Assembly (NCBI RefSeq): GCF_016904885.1
Contig: NZ_JADWYI010000001.1
Coordinates: forward strand, 6,758,001 to 6,822,000
DNA: 64,000 nucleotides
From: Archangium primigenium
GTDB lineage: Bacteria; Myxococcota; Myxococcia; Myxococcales; Myxococcaceae
Direction: 5' to 3'
Positions within the stretch are counted from its first letter, which is position 1; each line of letters starts with the position of its first letter. The notes under the pieces were generated by a model. The model was not told the origin of the DNA. It was given only the letters and a program-made list of their open reading frames with translations, and did not search any database. The position numbers and the translations under genes were made by a program. Below are positions 55,251-62,649 of this stretch, piece by piece.

Positions 55251-55276
55251 TACGGCCCAGCCCGAAATGCGTTTCA
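55251..55276 (-). promoter_or_regulatory. Candidate autoregulatory ECF promoter
   Basis: On the minus strand, TGAAAC (55276-55271) is separated by 16 bases from CGTA (55254-55251). This spacing and the AAC/CGT words resemble -35 and -10 elements of ECF promoters. It lies just before the sigma gene. The transcript would start close to the ATG at 55237. Confidence 0.35.
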
Positions 55277-55305
55277 GCGCCCGCTCGCCCGCCCACCGAC
55301 CGGGC

Positions 55306-55878
55306 TCAGAAGGCGTACAGGTGGTGCTCCCGGGCGTAGGCGAGCACCACCTGGGGGACGAGGTCCGTGGGCGGCTCGCCCCGAGCCAGGCGCTCGCGGA
55401 TGTCCGTGGAGGACACCTCGGCCAGGGGCGGCCCCACGGTGCCCGGCGCCGGATAGCCCGCGCGGTAGAGCACCACCACCCGCGCCAGCCGCTGGATGCG
55501 CTCGAAGTCCTTCCAGTGCGGCAGGTCCTTGAGGATGTCCGAGCCGATGACGAGCGAGAAGCGGTGGCCGGGGTGGCGCGCCTGGAGGAAGTCCAGGGTG
55601 TCCACGGTGCGCCCGTCCTTGCCCACCTCGCGCTCCACCGGGGACGTCTTGAGCCACCCCGCGGCGTCCTCGCACATCCGCTCGCACATGCGCACGCGGT
55701 GCTCGAAGGGGGCGCTCACCTTGCCGAAGGGGTGCCGGAAGGTGGGCATGAGCCACACCTCGTCCACCTCCTGGGTGGCGCGCACGTAGTGGGCGGCCAT
55801 GAGGTGCCCCACGTGCGGCGGATTGAAGGAGCCGCCCAGGAGCGCGACCCGGAGCGACGTCCCCGACGACGGGCTCAT
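55306..55878 (-). CDS. nadD: Nicotinate-nucleotide adenylyltransferase
   Basis: Cytoplasmic enzyme of 190 residues that joins ATP and nicotinate mononucleotide to form deamido-NAD in NAD synthesis. Motifs: GGSFNPPHVGHLMAA (the (H/T)xGH nucleotidyl-transfer motif), DEVWLMPTFRHPFGK, SLVIGSDILKDLPHWKDFE and VSSTDIRERLARGE (ISSTxIR). Length fits bacterial NadD. ATG 55878 overlaps the stop of the upstream metallophosphoesterase-like gene (ATGA), so it is co-translated in an operon with cell-wall and cyclase genes. Confidence 0.95.
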   Translation of the reverse strand: MSPSSGTSLRVALLGGSFNPPHVGHLMAAHYVRATQEVDEVWLMPTFRHPFGKVSAPFEHRVRMCERMCEDAAGWLKTSPVEREVGKDGRTVDTLDFLQARHPGHRFSLVIGSDILKDLPHWKDFERIQRLARVVVLYRAGYPAPGTVGPPLAEVSSTDIRERLARGEPPTDLVPQVVLAYAREHHLYAF

Positions 55879-56558
55879 TTGGCGGACACCTTCGTGCGCC
55901 GCTCCACGGGCAGCACCTCGGGCTCGAGCACGGCCTTGCCATCCAGCCGCCAGGCGGAGAAGCGCAATTCGCGGTCCTCGCGCTCGAGCAGCGCGCACGT
56001 CTGCTCCGCGGCGCCCGCCAGCCGCCCCGGGGACAGGAAGAAGCGCGGGCCGATCTGCACGCGCTTGGGCTCGGACTCCCGGCCGTGGAAGAAGAGCGTC
56101 GCGTTGATGAGATCGTCGCGCTCCAGGTCGTTCTTGTCGTGCACGGCGCAGCACAGGGTGTCGCCCACCATGTCCAGCACCTTCCGGGGGATGGCGGGGT
56201 CGCGGTACTGGAGGCAGTCGCGCTCGGGGGCGCGCAGGAAGCTCTCGCGCACGAGGAGCGGATCGCCCTCGGGGGCCTTGATGGCGGCGAAGCTGCCCGA
56301 GAGCGAGCGGGGCCGCGGCTTCTGGTCCGCCACGGCCAGCCACTGGGACACGTCCTGGAGGAAGTCCGCGCCCGAGTACTCGCGCCCGCCCCGGCCGCGC
56401 TCGCGCCGATCCAGGATCCACTCGTCCAGGTCGGAGTAGCGCCCGCCCAGGAAGAGGAAGCGCTGGGCCCCCTTGGCCCGCAGCAGTTCATAGGCCGCAT
56501 CGAAGGCGGCCAGGTCTCCATGGCTGTCGGAGAGAATCCCGATGACGTCTTGGCTCAC
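55875..56558 (-). CDS. Metallophosphoesterase-like protein with degenerate metal sites
   Basis: Protein of 227 residues starting at GTG 56558, overlapping the NamZ-like stop (GTGA). VIGILSDSHGDLAAFDAAYELL carries the DxH motif of the calcineurin-like phosphoesterases (YfcE group). The second site reads GGRYSDLDEW instead of GDxxD. No GN(H/D) motif is seen in the usual place, and the C-terminal His motif is HGRESEPK instead of GHxH. Activity is therefore uncertain. It sits between NamZ and nadD in a coupled operon. The name rests on the first motif and fold. Confidence 0.75.
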   Translation of the reverse strand: MSQDVIGILSDSHGDLAAFDAAYELLRAKGAQRFLFLGGRYSDLDEWILDRRERGRGGREYSGADFLQDVSQWLAVADQKPRPRSLSGSFAAIKAPEGDPLLVRESFLRAPERDCLQYRDPAIPRKVLDMVGDTLCCAVHDKNDLERDDLINATLFFHGRESEPKRVQIGPRFFLSPGRLAGAAEQTCALLEREDRELRFSAWRLDGKAVLEPEVLPVERRTKVSAK

Positions 56559-57748
56559 GGGCCGTGAGCGTACAGCAGGTGGCGCTCGCGTCGCCGGGTG
56601 AAGTCCCGCGCCTGGTCCTCGAAGCCTTCCAGCAAACGATCCAGGGGCCAGCCCGCCTCCATGCCCCGGCGCACCTGGTCCGTGCCGCACAGCAGATCGA
56701 AGGCGGGCACGTCGTCCACGAACTCGTAGGCGTCCTCGCGCCAGGCGAAGCCCCGCCCCTGCCCCAGCTCGTACAGGGCCTGGAAGATGGCGATTCCCGT
56801 GCGCAAGGGCAGGAAGGCGCGCCGGTCCGTCACGTGGATGAAGGCCCCGCTGCACGAGCGGCCCGTGTACTTGTCGAAGGTGGGGGTGAATCCCACCGCG
56901 CGAAAGCCCACGCCGGGCAGGCGCTCGCGGGCCAGCCGGGCGAGGAGCGCATCCGAATCCACCCAGGGTGCGCCGAACTGCTCGAAGGGACGGCAGGTGC
57001 CGCGGCCCTCGGACACGTTGGTGCCCTCGCCCTGGCACATGCCGGGGTAGACGAGCGCCGTGTCCGCGGTGGGCATGTTCGGCGAGGGCGGCAGGAAGGG
57101 CAGCCCCGTGTCGCTCCAGAAGTGCTCGCGGCGCCAGCCCTCCATGGGCACCACCGTCAGGTCACACCCGAAGCCCTGCTCCTCGTTGAAGAGCCGGGCG
57201 AGCTCCCCCGCCGTCATGCCGTGGCGGTTGGGCAGGGGGTAGAGCCCCACGAAGGAGCGGTAGCGCTCGCCCACGAGGTTGCCCTCGACGGTGACGCCGT
57301 TGAGGGGGTTGGGCCGGTCCAGCACGTAGAAGGGCAGCTTCGCCTGGGCGGCGGCCTTCATGGCCAGGGCCATGGTGTAGACGTAGGTGTAGTAGCGGCT
57401 GCCCACGTCCTGGATGTCGAAGACGAGCGCGTCCAGGCCCTCGAGCCACTCGGGGCGCGGCGAGAGCGACTCGAAGGTGGAGCCATAGAGGCTGTACACG
57501 GGCACGCCCGTGCGCCGGTCGCGCGCGTCGTCCACCGCGACCATGTACTGGGCCTCGCCGCGGATGCCGTGCTCGGGACCGAAGAGCGCCGCCAGCGTCA
57601 CGCCGGGGGCGCGCGCGAGCAGGTCCGCCAGGTGCCGGAAGTCCGCGTCCACGCTCGTGGGGTTGACGATGGCCCCCACCCGCTTGCCCGCGAGCGGCGC
57701 GAACCCGCGCTCCACCCACACATCCAATCCCGTCTTCACCCGTGTCAT
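56555..57748 (-). CDS. DUF1343/NamZ-like exo-beta-N-acetylmuramidase
   Basis: Protein of 397 residues matching the DUF1343 family, whose member NamZ removes terminal MurNAc from muropeptides in peptidoglycan recycling. Conserved blocks: VGAIVNPTSVDADFRHLADLL, ALFGPEHGIRGEAQ, GVPVYSLYGS, LVFDIQDVGSRYYTY, LDRPNPLNGVTVEGNLV, PNRHGMTAGELA, PSPNMPT and GTNVSEGRGTCRPFEQFGAPW. No signal peptide is visible, so it may be cytoplasmic or use another route. ATG 57748 has AGAGGGA nine bases upstream. It follows the adenylate cyclase gene by 11 bases. Confidence 0.9.
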   Translation of the reverse strand: MTRVKTGLDVWVERGFAPLAGKRVGAIVNPTSVDADFRHLADLLARAPGVTLAALFGPEHGIRGEAQYMVAVDDARDRRTGVPVYSLYGSTFESLSPRPEWLEGLDALVFDIQDVGSRYYTYVYTMALAMKAAAQAKLPFYVLDRPNPLNGVTVEGNLVGERYRSFVGLYPLPNRHGMTAGELARLFNEEQGFGCDLTVVPMEGWRREHFWSDTGLPFLPPSPNMPTADTALVYPGMCQGEGTNVSEGRGTCRPFEQFGAPWVDSDALLARLARERLPGVGFRAVGFTPTFDKYTGRSCSGAFIHVTDRRAFLPLRTGIAIFQALYELGQGRGFAWREDAYEFVDDVPAFDLLCGTDQVRRGMEAGWPLDRLLEGFEDQARDFTRRRERHLLYAHGP

Positions 57749-57759
57749 CACAGTCCCTC

Positions 57760-59004
57760 TCACCGTCCGAGCCGCTTGAGCGCGTCTTCCGCCGCGCCGC
57801 GTGAATTGCACCCGAAGAGGCCCCGGGAATCCCCCGGCCCCCCCTCCTTGGCGAGCGTCTCCAGGGCGGAGCGCGCCGGGCGCCACTTGAGCGCGCCCAG
57901 GGCCTCCGCGGCCTCCACGCGCGCCGTGCACCCCTTGTCTCCGAGCAGCTCCACGAGCCGCGCGGGGGCCTGGGTCTCGCCCGCCTTGGCCGCGGCGGTG
58001 TAGTGCCGGATGGCCTCCCGGGGGCGATCCAGGGCCTCCTCGAGCTGGCCGGTCCACCACTCGCGCTCCCCCGGTCCCGCGTCCTGCTCGGCGATGAGCC
58101 GGCGGGCCGCCTCCGCCCGCTCCCCCTTCTCGCGGGGCGTCGGGGCCTCGGCGACGAAGGTGATGGCGGAGGCCACCGGCGAGCCGCGCAGCAAGAGCCC
58201 GAGCCCCACCACGAGCACCAGCGCCAGCGCCGCGCCGCCCAGGGCGAGCACCCGAGGCGGCAGCGGCCAGGCGCGCGGGGACTTCACCGCGAGCAGGGCC
58301 GTGCGGGTGCCGCGCACCAGCCGCTCGGCCACGTGGGACGGGGGCGTCAGGGCCACCTCCGGCACGCGCGAGAGGGCGAGGTTGCCAAAGGGCGGCTGCT
58401 CCGGGGACGCCGGGGGCTCCGCGCGGGCCTGCTCCGGGGCCGGCGTCTCCACGCGATAGGGCGCCCGGGGCACCCGAAAGACGCGGATCTTCCCGGGAAT
58501 GCCCTTGAGCTCGAAGGTGCCCACCTCGCGCGAGGGCACCTCCGCCTTGTTCATCGCGAGGTAGACGGCCTCGGTGAAGAAGACCTCGCCCGCCTCGGCG
58601 ATGGACTCCACGCGCGCGGCGATGTTGACGGGCTCGCCGAAGACGTCCTGGGACTCCAGCCGCACCTCGCCCACGTTGATGGCCACGCGCACGTCCAGCC
58701 GCTCGGCGTCCGGGGCGCTCCGGTTGTAGCTCCAGAGCCTGTCCTGGATGGCCATGCCACTGAGCACCGCCTGGGTGGGCGACTCGAAGGTGACGAGGAA
58801 CGCGTCCCCGATGGACTTGATGATGCGCCCGCCAAAGGAGCGGAAGATGGGAATGAGCAGATCGCCATGCACCCGCAGCAGGCGCTGGTTCTCCTCCAGG
58901 GTCTGCCGGCTGGTGCGCTCGGAGAAGCCCTGGATGTCGGTGAACACGATGGCGAGGTTGGCGGTCTTCAAGGCGGGCGCAGTGTATGCAGCGGCGCCTT
59001 TCAC
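57760..59004 (-). CDS. Class III adenylate cyclase with membrane anchor and HEAT-like tail
   Basis: Protein of 414 residues starting at GTG 59004. The cyclase domain (about 15-180) has all key residues: FTDIQGF with metal Asp23, KSIGDAFL with Lys63 and Asp67, and DVFGEPVNIAARV with Asp120, Asn127 and Arg131. The Lys/Asp pair favours ATP over GTP, so cAMP is the likely product. A Pro-rich linker leads to one membrane helix (about 253-273) and a C-terminal region with a TPR/HEAT-like section (ARLVELLGDKGCTARVEAAEALGALKWRPA). It belongs to a run of same-strand genes with NamZ and NadD. The signal is probably sensed by the C-terminal repeats; inference. Confidence 0.93.
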   Translation of the reverse strand: MKGAAAYTAPALKTANLAIVFTDIQGFSERTSRQTLEENQRLLRVHGDLLIPIFRSFGGRIIKSIGDAFLVTFESPTQAVLSGMAIQDRLWSYNRSAPDAERLDVRVAINVGEVRLESQDVFGEPVNIAARVESIAEAGEVFFTEAVYLAMNKAEVPSREVGTFELKGIPGKIRVFRVPRAPYRVETPAPEQARAEPPASPEQPPFGNLALSRVPEVALTPPSHVAERLVRGTRTALLAVKSPRAWPLPPRVLALGGAALALVLVVGLGLLLRGSPVASAITFVAEAPTPREKGERAEAARRLIAEQDAGPGEREWWTGQLEEALDRPREAIRHYTAAAKAGETQAPARLVELLGDKGCTARVEAAEALGALKWRPARSALETLAKEGGPGDSRGLFGCNSRGAAEDALKRLGR

Positions 59005-59031
59005 GCAATGCGCCAGAGGCCCCTTGTCGCG

Positions 59032-59733
59032 CTAGCGGCGGGACGGGCGCAAGGGCCGCATCTTCTTGGGGGGGGCGGGCGGCTTGGACTGGGCGCGCAC
59101 CTCGGCCGCCTGCCGGGCGCGGCCCGTGCGCTCGTAGAGGGCCGCGAGCTGGTTGAGCACCAGCACGTTGCCGGGCTGCTCGGCGCGCAATTGGAGCAGC
59201 TCCCGCTCGGCGTCCTCCCGGCGGCCCTGCTGCTCGATGACGTGGATGAGTTGCAGACGCACCTGGACCCACTCCGGCCGCGCGCGGGCGAGCAGCCGGT
59301 AGTGCATCTCCGCCTTGAGCCAGTCCCCCGCGGCCGCCCACGCGCCGCCCAGCCGGAAGCGGGCATCCTCGTAGGTCGAGCGCAGGGCCACGGCCCGCTC
59401 GTAGGACCGGGCCGCCTGGAACAGCTCGCCCTGCTCTTCCCAGTACAGACCCCACAGGTAGTGCAGCCGGGGGTTGTCCGGCGCACCCGCGGTGGCGACG
59501 TCCAGGTGGGTGCGCACCTGCGTGAGGTCTCCCCCCAGCTTGAGCAGCAGCCGGGCGGCTTCCAACCGTGGCAAGGGCTGGGTGGGCCAGGCGCGCAGGA
59601 CGACCAGGACGCCCTCCAGCGCGCCCTCGCTGTCCCCCTCGGCCTCTCGGGCGAGCGCCGGCGTCAGGTCTCCGGAGACCGGCACGTCCATGGGCGCCGC
59701 GAGCGCGCCCGCGACCAGGAGCCAGAGCAGCAT
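59032..59733 (-). CDS. Secreted TPR protein
   Basis: Protein of 233 residues with a signal peptide (MLLWLLVAGALAAP) and four to five TPRs (LHYLWGLYWEEQGELFQAARS, ARFRLGGAWAAAGDWLKAEMHYRLL, VRLQLIHVIEQQGRREDAERELL, LVLNQLAALYERTGRARQAAEV). The basic Pro-rich C-terminus (KPPAPPKKMRPLRPSRR) is unusual and may bind acidic partners. It is the first gene of the minus-strand run, diverging from mutS2, and stops 27 bases before the cyclase start. Likely a periplasmic scaffold. Confidence 0.88.
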   Translation of the reverse strand: MLLWLLVAGALAAPMDVPVSGDLTPALAREAEGDSEGALEGVLVVLRAWPTQPLPRLEAARLLLKLGGDLTQVRTHLDVATAGAPDNPRLHYLWGLYWEEQGELFQAARSYERAVALRSTYEDARFRLGGAWAAAGDWLKAEMHYRLLARARPEWVQVRLQLIHVIEQQGRREDAERELLQLRAEQPGNVLVLNQLAALYERTGRARQAAEVRAQSKPPAPPKKMRPLRPSRR

Positions 59734-59802
59734 GGTTGGCTGATAGCAGAGCGGCAACGGCCCCGACAACCCTACTTCCTCTTGACGGCCGACCGGCCGC
59801 GC

Positions 59803-62214
59803 ATGAAACCCATGACCGTGCAGATCGCTCAGAGAACACTCGAAGACCTTGGCTATGCGGAAGTGCTTCGCGCCCTGGCGCACCGCTGTCGGACCGAACC
59901 CGGGAGGGAGCGCGCGCTCGCCCGCCCGTTCCTGGGGACCGAGGAGGCGGTGGCCGAGGCGCTCGCGCTCGTCACCGAGTCGCGGCGGCTGGCCCAGGAA
60001 CAATTCTCCCTGCCGCTCGGCGGCGTGACGGACCTGCGGAGCGCGCTGGAGCTCGCCGCCAAGCACGGCCTCCTGGAGCCCCGCCAGCTCATCGCCGCGG
60101 CCCAGCTCCTGTTCGCCTTCGTGCGCACGCGCGAGGCCCTGGAGGAGCGCCAGCACGCGGTGCCCCGGCTCGCGGCCATCTCCAAGCGGCTGCCCCAGCT
60201 CGAGGCGCTCGCCACGCGCCTGGATCGCAGCTTCGAGGCGGACGGGGAGATCTCCGACCGGGCCAGCCCCGCGCTGCGCGAGGCGCGCGACCGGGTGCGC
60301 GGCCTGCACCGGCGCATCAAGGCCCAGCTGGACGAGCTGCTCCATGACGAGGGCTTCACGCCCAAGCTGCGCGAGAACTACTACACCATCCGCAATGGCC
60401 GGTACGTGGTGCCCGTGGTCTCCAACTACCGCGGCGAGGTGCCCGGCATCGTCCACAACGCGAGCCAGACGGGCCAGACGCTGTTCGTGGAGCCCGAGGG
60501 CCTCGTCGGCCTGGGCAACGACCTGGCCATCGCCCAGTCGCTGGTGACCGAGGAGGAGCGGCGCATCCTCCAGGAGCTGACCAACCTGCTCGGGCGCGAG
60601 TCGGACAAGGCGCTCGAGGGCATCGCGGCGGTGGCGGAGCTGGACGAGGCGGAGGCGGCGGCGGTGCTGGCGGCGGACCTGCGCGCCTCCACGCCCGACT
60701 TCTCCGGCGTGGAGGACCTGGCGCTCGTGCGGCTGCGCCACCCGCGGCTCGTGCTGCGCGACGCCGAGGTGGTGCCCAACGACGTGGAGATGAAGGGCGA
60801 GGCCCGGGCGCTCGTGGTGTCCGGCCCCAACGCCGGCGGCAAGACGGTGACGCTCACCGCCGTGGGCCTGTGCGCGCTGATGCTGCGCGCGGGTCTACCC
60901 ATCCCCGCGGGCGAGGGCTCGCGCATGCCGCTGTACCAGACGGTGCACTCCACCGTGGGCGACGCGCAGGACCTGTCCCAGGGCCTGTCCACGTTCAGCG
61001 CCCACGTGGTGCGCCTGCGCGACATCTCCCTGTCGGTGACGAAGAACTCGCTCGTGCTCATCGACGAGATCGCCGCCGACACGGACCCGCGCGAGGGCGC
61101 CGCCATCGCCATCGCCGTGCTGGAGGAGCTGCTCGGCAAGGGCGCGGTGGTGCTCGTCACCACGCACCTGGAGGAGCTCAAGGCGCTCGCGCACCTGGAC
61201 CCGCGCTTCCTCAACGCCCGCGTGGGCTTCGATGCCAAGCGCATGGCGCCCACGTACAAGCTGCAGCTGGGCGCGGCCGGTGCGTCGTCGGCCATCGAGG
61301 TGGCCGCGCGCATGGGCCTGCCCTCACACATCTGCGAGCGCGCGCGCGACCTGGCGCTCAACGCCGGCGGCGCGCTGGCCAAGGCGCTCACCGCCACCGA
61401 GGAGGAGCGCCGCAAGCTCACCGAGGAGCTGGAGCGCGCCAAGGGGGCCGCCGTCGAGGCCGAGCGCCTGCGCAAGGAGCTGGAGGAGCAGAAGGTCCAG
61501 TTCGAGCGCGAGCGCAAGGCGCGGCTCATGCGCTTCAACGAGGAGGTGGCCGCCGCGAGCGAGCAGGCCGCGGCCGAGGTGCAGGAGCTGCTCAAGGTGC
61601 TCCGGGCCCAGTCCAACGAGAAGGCGGCGAGCGAGGCCCGCTCGCAGCTGCTCCAGCGCATGGACGAAGCCAACCAGCGCGCCAAGGCGGCGCGCGCGGA
61701 GCTCTTCCAGGTGGAGGCCCCCGCCCCCGCCGATCTCCGGGTGGGCGCGTGGGCACGGCACTCGGGCCTCAACAAGGACGTGGAGATCCTCGAGCTGCAC
61801 GGCGAGCAGGCGCTGGTGGCCGCGGGCATCCTGAAGATGCGGGTGCCGGTGAGCGAGCTGTCCGGCACGCGCGGCGGCAAGCCCAAGGAGTCCAAGTTCC
61901 CCGATCGCAACAAGCAGGCCCAGCAACTGCAGCGCGCCAAGGCGGCGGCCCCCGAGTCGGTGCCGGCGACGAACTACCGCTGCGACGTGCGCGGCATGCG
62001 GGCCGAGGACGCATTGGGCGAGCTGGAGTCCTTCCTCGACCGGGGCATGCGCAGCGGCGAGGAGGCGGCCATCATCATCCACGGCCACGGCACGGGCGCG
62101 CTGCGTCAGGCCATCCGCGACTACCTCGCGGCCTCGCCCTACATCCGCATGTTCCGTCCGGGAGAGAACCACGAGGGCGGTGACGGCGTGACGGTGGTCG
62201 CCTTCCGGGCGTGA
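59803..62214 (+). CDS. mutS2: MutS2 family ATPase with Smr domain
   Basis: Protein of 803 residues. N-terminal core and clamp region, ATPase domain with Walker A GPNAGGKT (about 341), STFSAHVVRLRDIS and LIDEIAADTDPREGAA, a long coiled coil (about 510-640), a KOW-like segment (VGAWARHSGLNKDVEILEL), and a C-terminal Smr domain (YRCDVRGMRAEDALGELESFLD, HGHGTGALR at about 759). MutS2 proteins suppress recombination or rescue collided ribosomes, and the Smr domain can be a nuclease. Smr shows the HGxGxG motif but the typical LDLHG reads CDVRG. ATG 59803 is used; ATG 59812 is an alternative. Confidence 0.95.
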   Translation: MKPMTVQIAQRTLEDLGYAEVLRALAHRCRTEPGRERALARPFLGTEEAVAEALALVTESRRLAQEQFSLPLGGVTDLRSALELAAKHGLLEPRQLIAAAQLLFAFVRTREALEERQHAVPRLAAISKRLPQLEALATRLDRSFEADGEISDRASPALREARDRVRGLHRRIKAQLDELLHDEGFTPKLRENYYTIRNGRYVVPVVSNYRGEVPGIVHNASQTGQTLFVEPEGLVGLGNDLAIAQSLVTEEERRILQELTNLLGRESDKALEGIAAVAELDEAEAAAVLAADLRASTPDFSGVEDLALVRLRHPRLVLRDAEVVPNDVEMKGEARALVVSGPNAGGKTVTLTAVGLCALMLRAGLPIPAGEGSRMPLYQTVHSTVGDAQDLSQGLSTFSAHVVRLRDISLSVTKNSLVLIDEIAADTDPREGAAIAIAVLEELLGKGAVVLVTTHLEELKALAHLDPRFLNARVGFDAKRMAPTYKLQLGAAGASSAIEVAARMGLPSHICERARDLALNAGGALAKALTATEEERRKLTEELERAKGAAVEAERLRKELEEQKVQFERERKARLMRFNEEVAAASEQAAAEVQELLKVLRAQSNEKAASEARSQLLQRMDEANQRAKAARAELFQVEAPAPADLRVGAWARHSGLNKDVEILELHGEQALVAAGILKMRVPVSELSGTRGGKPKESKFPDRNKQAQQLQRAKAAAPESVPATNYRCDVRGMRAEDALGELESFLDRGMRSGEEAAIIIHGHGTGALRQAIRDYLAASPYIRMFRPGENHEGGDGVTVVAFRA

Positions 62215-62247
62215 GCCCCATGTCCGAAAACGAGGGATCCAGGCAGA

Positions 62248-62287
62248 ATCGGACGCTTCTCTGTCGCCGAACACAGGAGCGTCCGAT
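62248..62287 (+). promoter_or_regulatory. Hairpin sequestering the Shine-Dalgarno and start codon of the lipoprotein gene
   Basis: ATCGGACGCT (62248-62257) is the exact reverse complement of AGCGTCCGAT (62278-62287). The stem extends inward by three more pairs, one of them G-U (62258-62260 with 62275-62277), giving about 13 base pairs around a 14-base loop. The stem includes the AGGAG ribosome binding site and the first two bases of the start ATG (62286). No T tract follows, so it is not a terminator for mutS2. It may act as a translational switch. Confidence 0.68.
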
Positions 62288-62642
62288 GCGGTTCTCCCCT
62301 CGAAGTGGGTGGTTGCTGGCGGTGGGTCTCTGCGTGGGCTGTGGGCCCCTGGAGGCGCCGGACGAAGCCGCGGCGGTGGGAACCTCGGGCGAGGCGCTCA
62401 CCAACGCCTGCCAGGACACGAAGCGCGACTACACGTTCCCGTGCACCACCGTGCGCGTCTACAAGACGGCCACGAGCACCACGGCCATCGACAGCATCCC
62501 CTGTGGCGGCGCCTATTGGGTGGCGAACCTCGTGCAGGCCTGTCCCTCCAACGGGCGCTTCCTGGCGGACTACGGCAAGAGCTTCGACTCCACGCCCGAG
62601 CGGGGATGGATCGACCGGACCCACCTCGTGGCCGCGCCCTGA
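62286..62642 (+). CDS. Small lipoprotein, SH3-like
   Basis: Protein of 118 residues with a signal peptide ending at a Cys (LCVGC). The mature region has five cysteines (NACQDT, FPCTTV, IPCGGAYW, QACPSN) and an SH3b-like pattern: TTVRVYKTATSTTAIDSIPCGG, followed by GWIDRTHL. Such SH3b domains often bind peptidoglycan or other surface ligands. ATG 62286 has AGGAG six bases upstream, inside a strong hairpin. It converges with the histidine kinase gene seven bases away. Function unknown. Confidence 0.8.
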   Translation: MRFSPRSGWLLAVGLCVGCGPLEAPDEAAAVGTSGEALTNACQDTKRDYTFPCTTVRVYKTATSTTAIDSIPCGGAYWVANLVQACPSNGRFLADYGKSFDSTPERGWIDRTHLVAAP

Positions 62643-62649
62643 GCGCGCG

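Noticed and set aside
62248-62287. Terminator of mutS2
   Set aside because: The stem is followed by GCGGTTCTCCCC rather than a T tract, and it covers the start site of the next gene.
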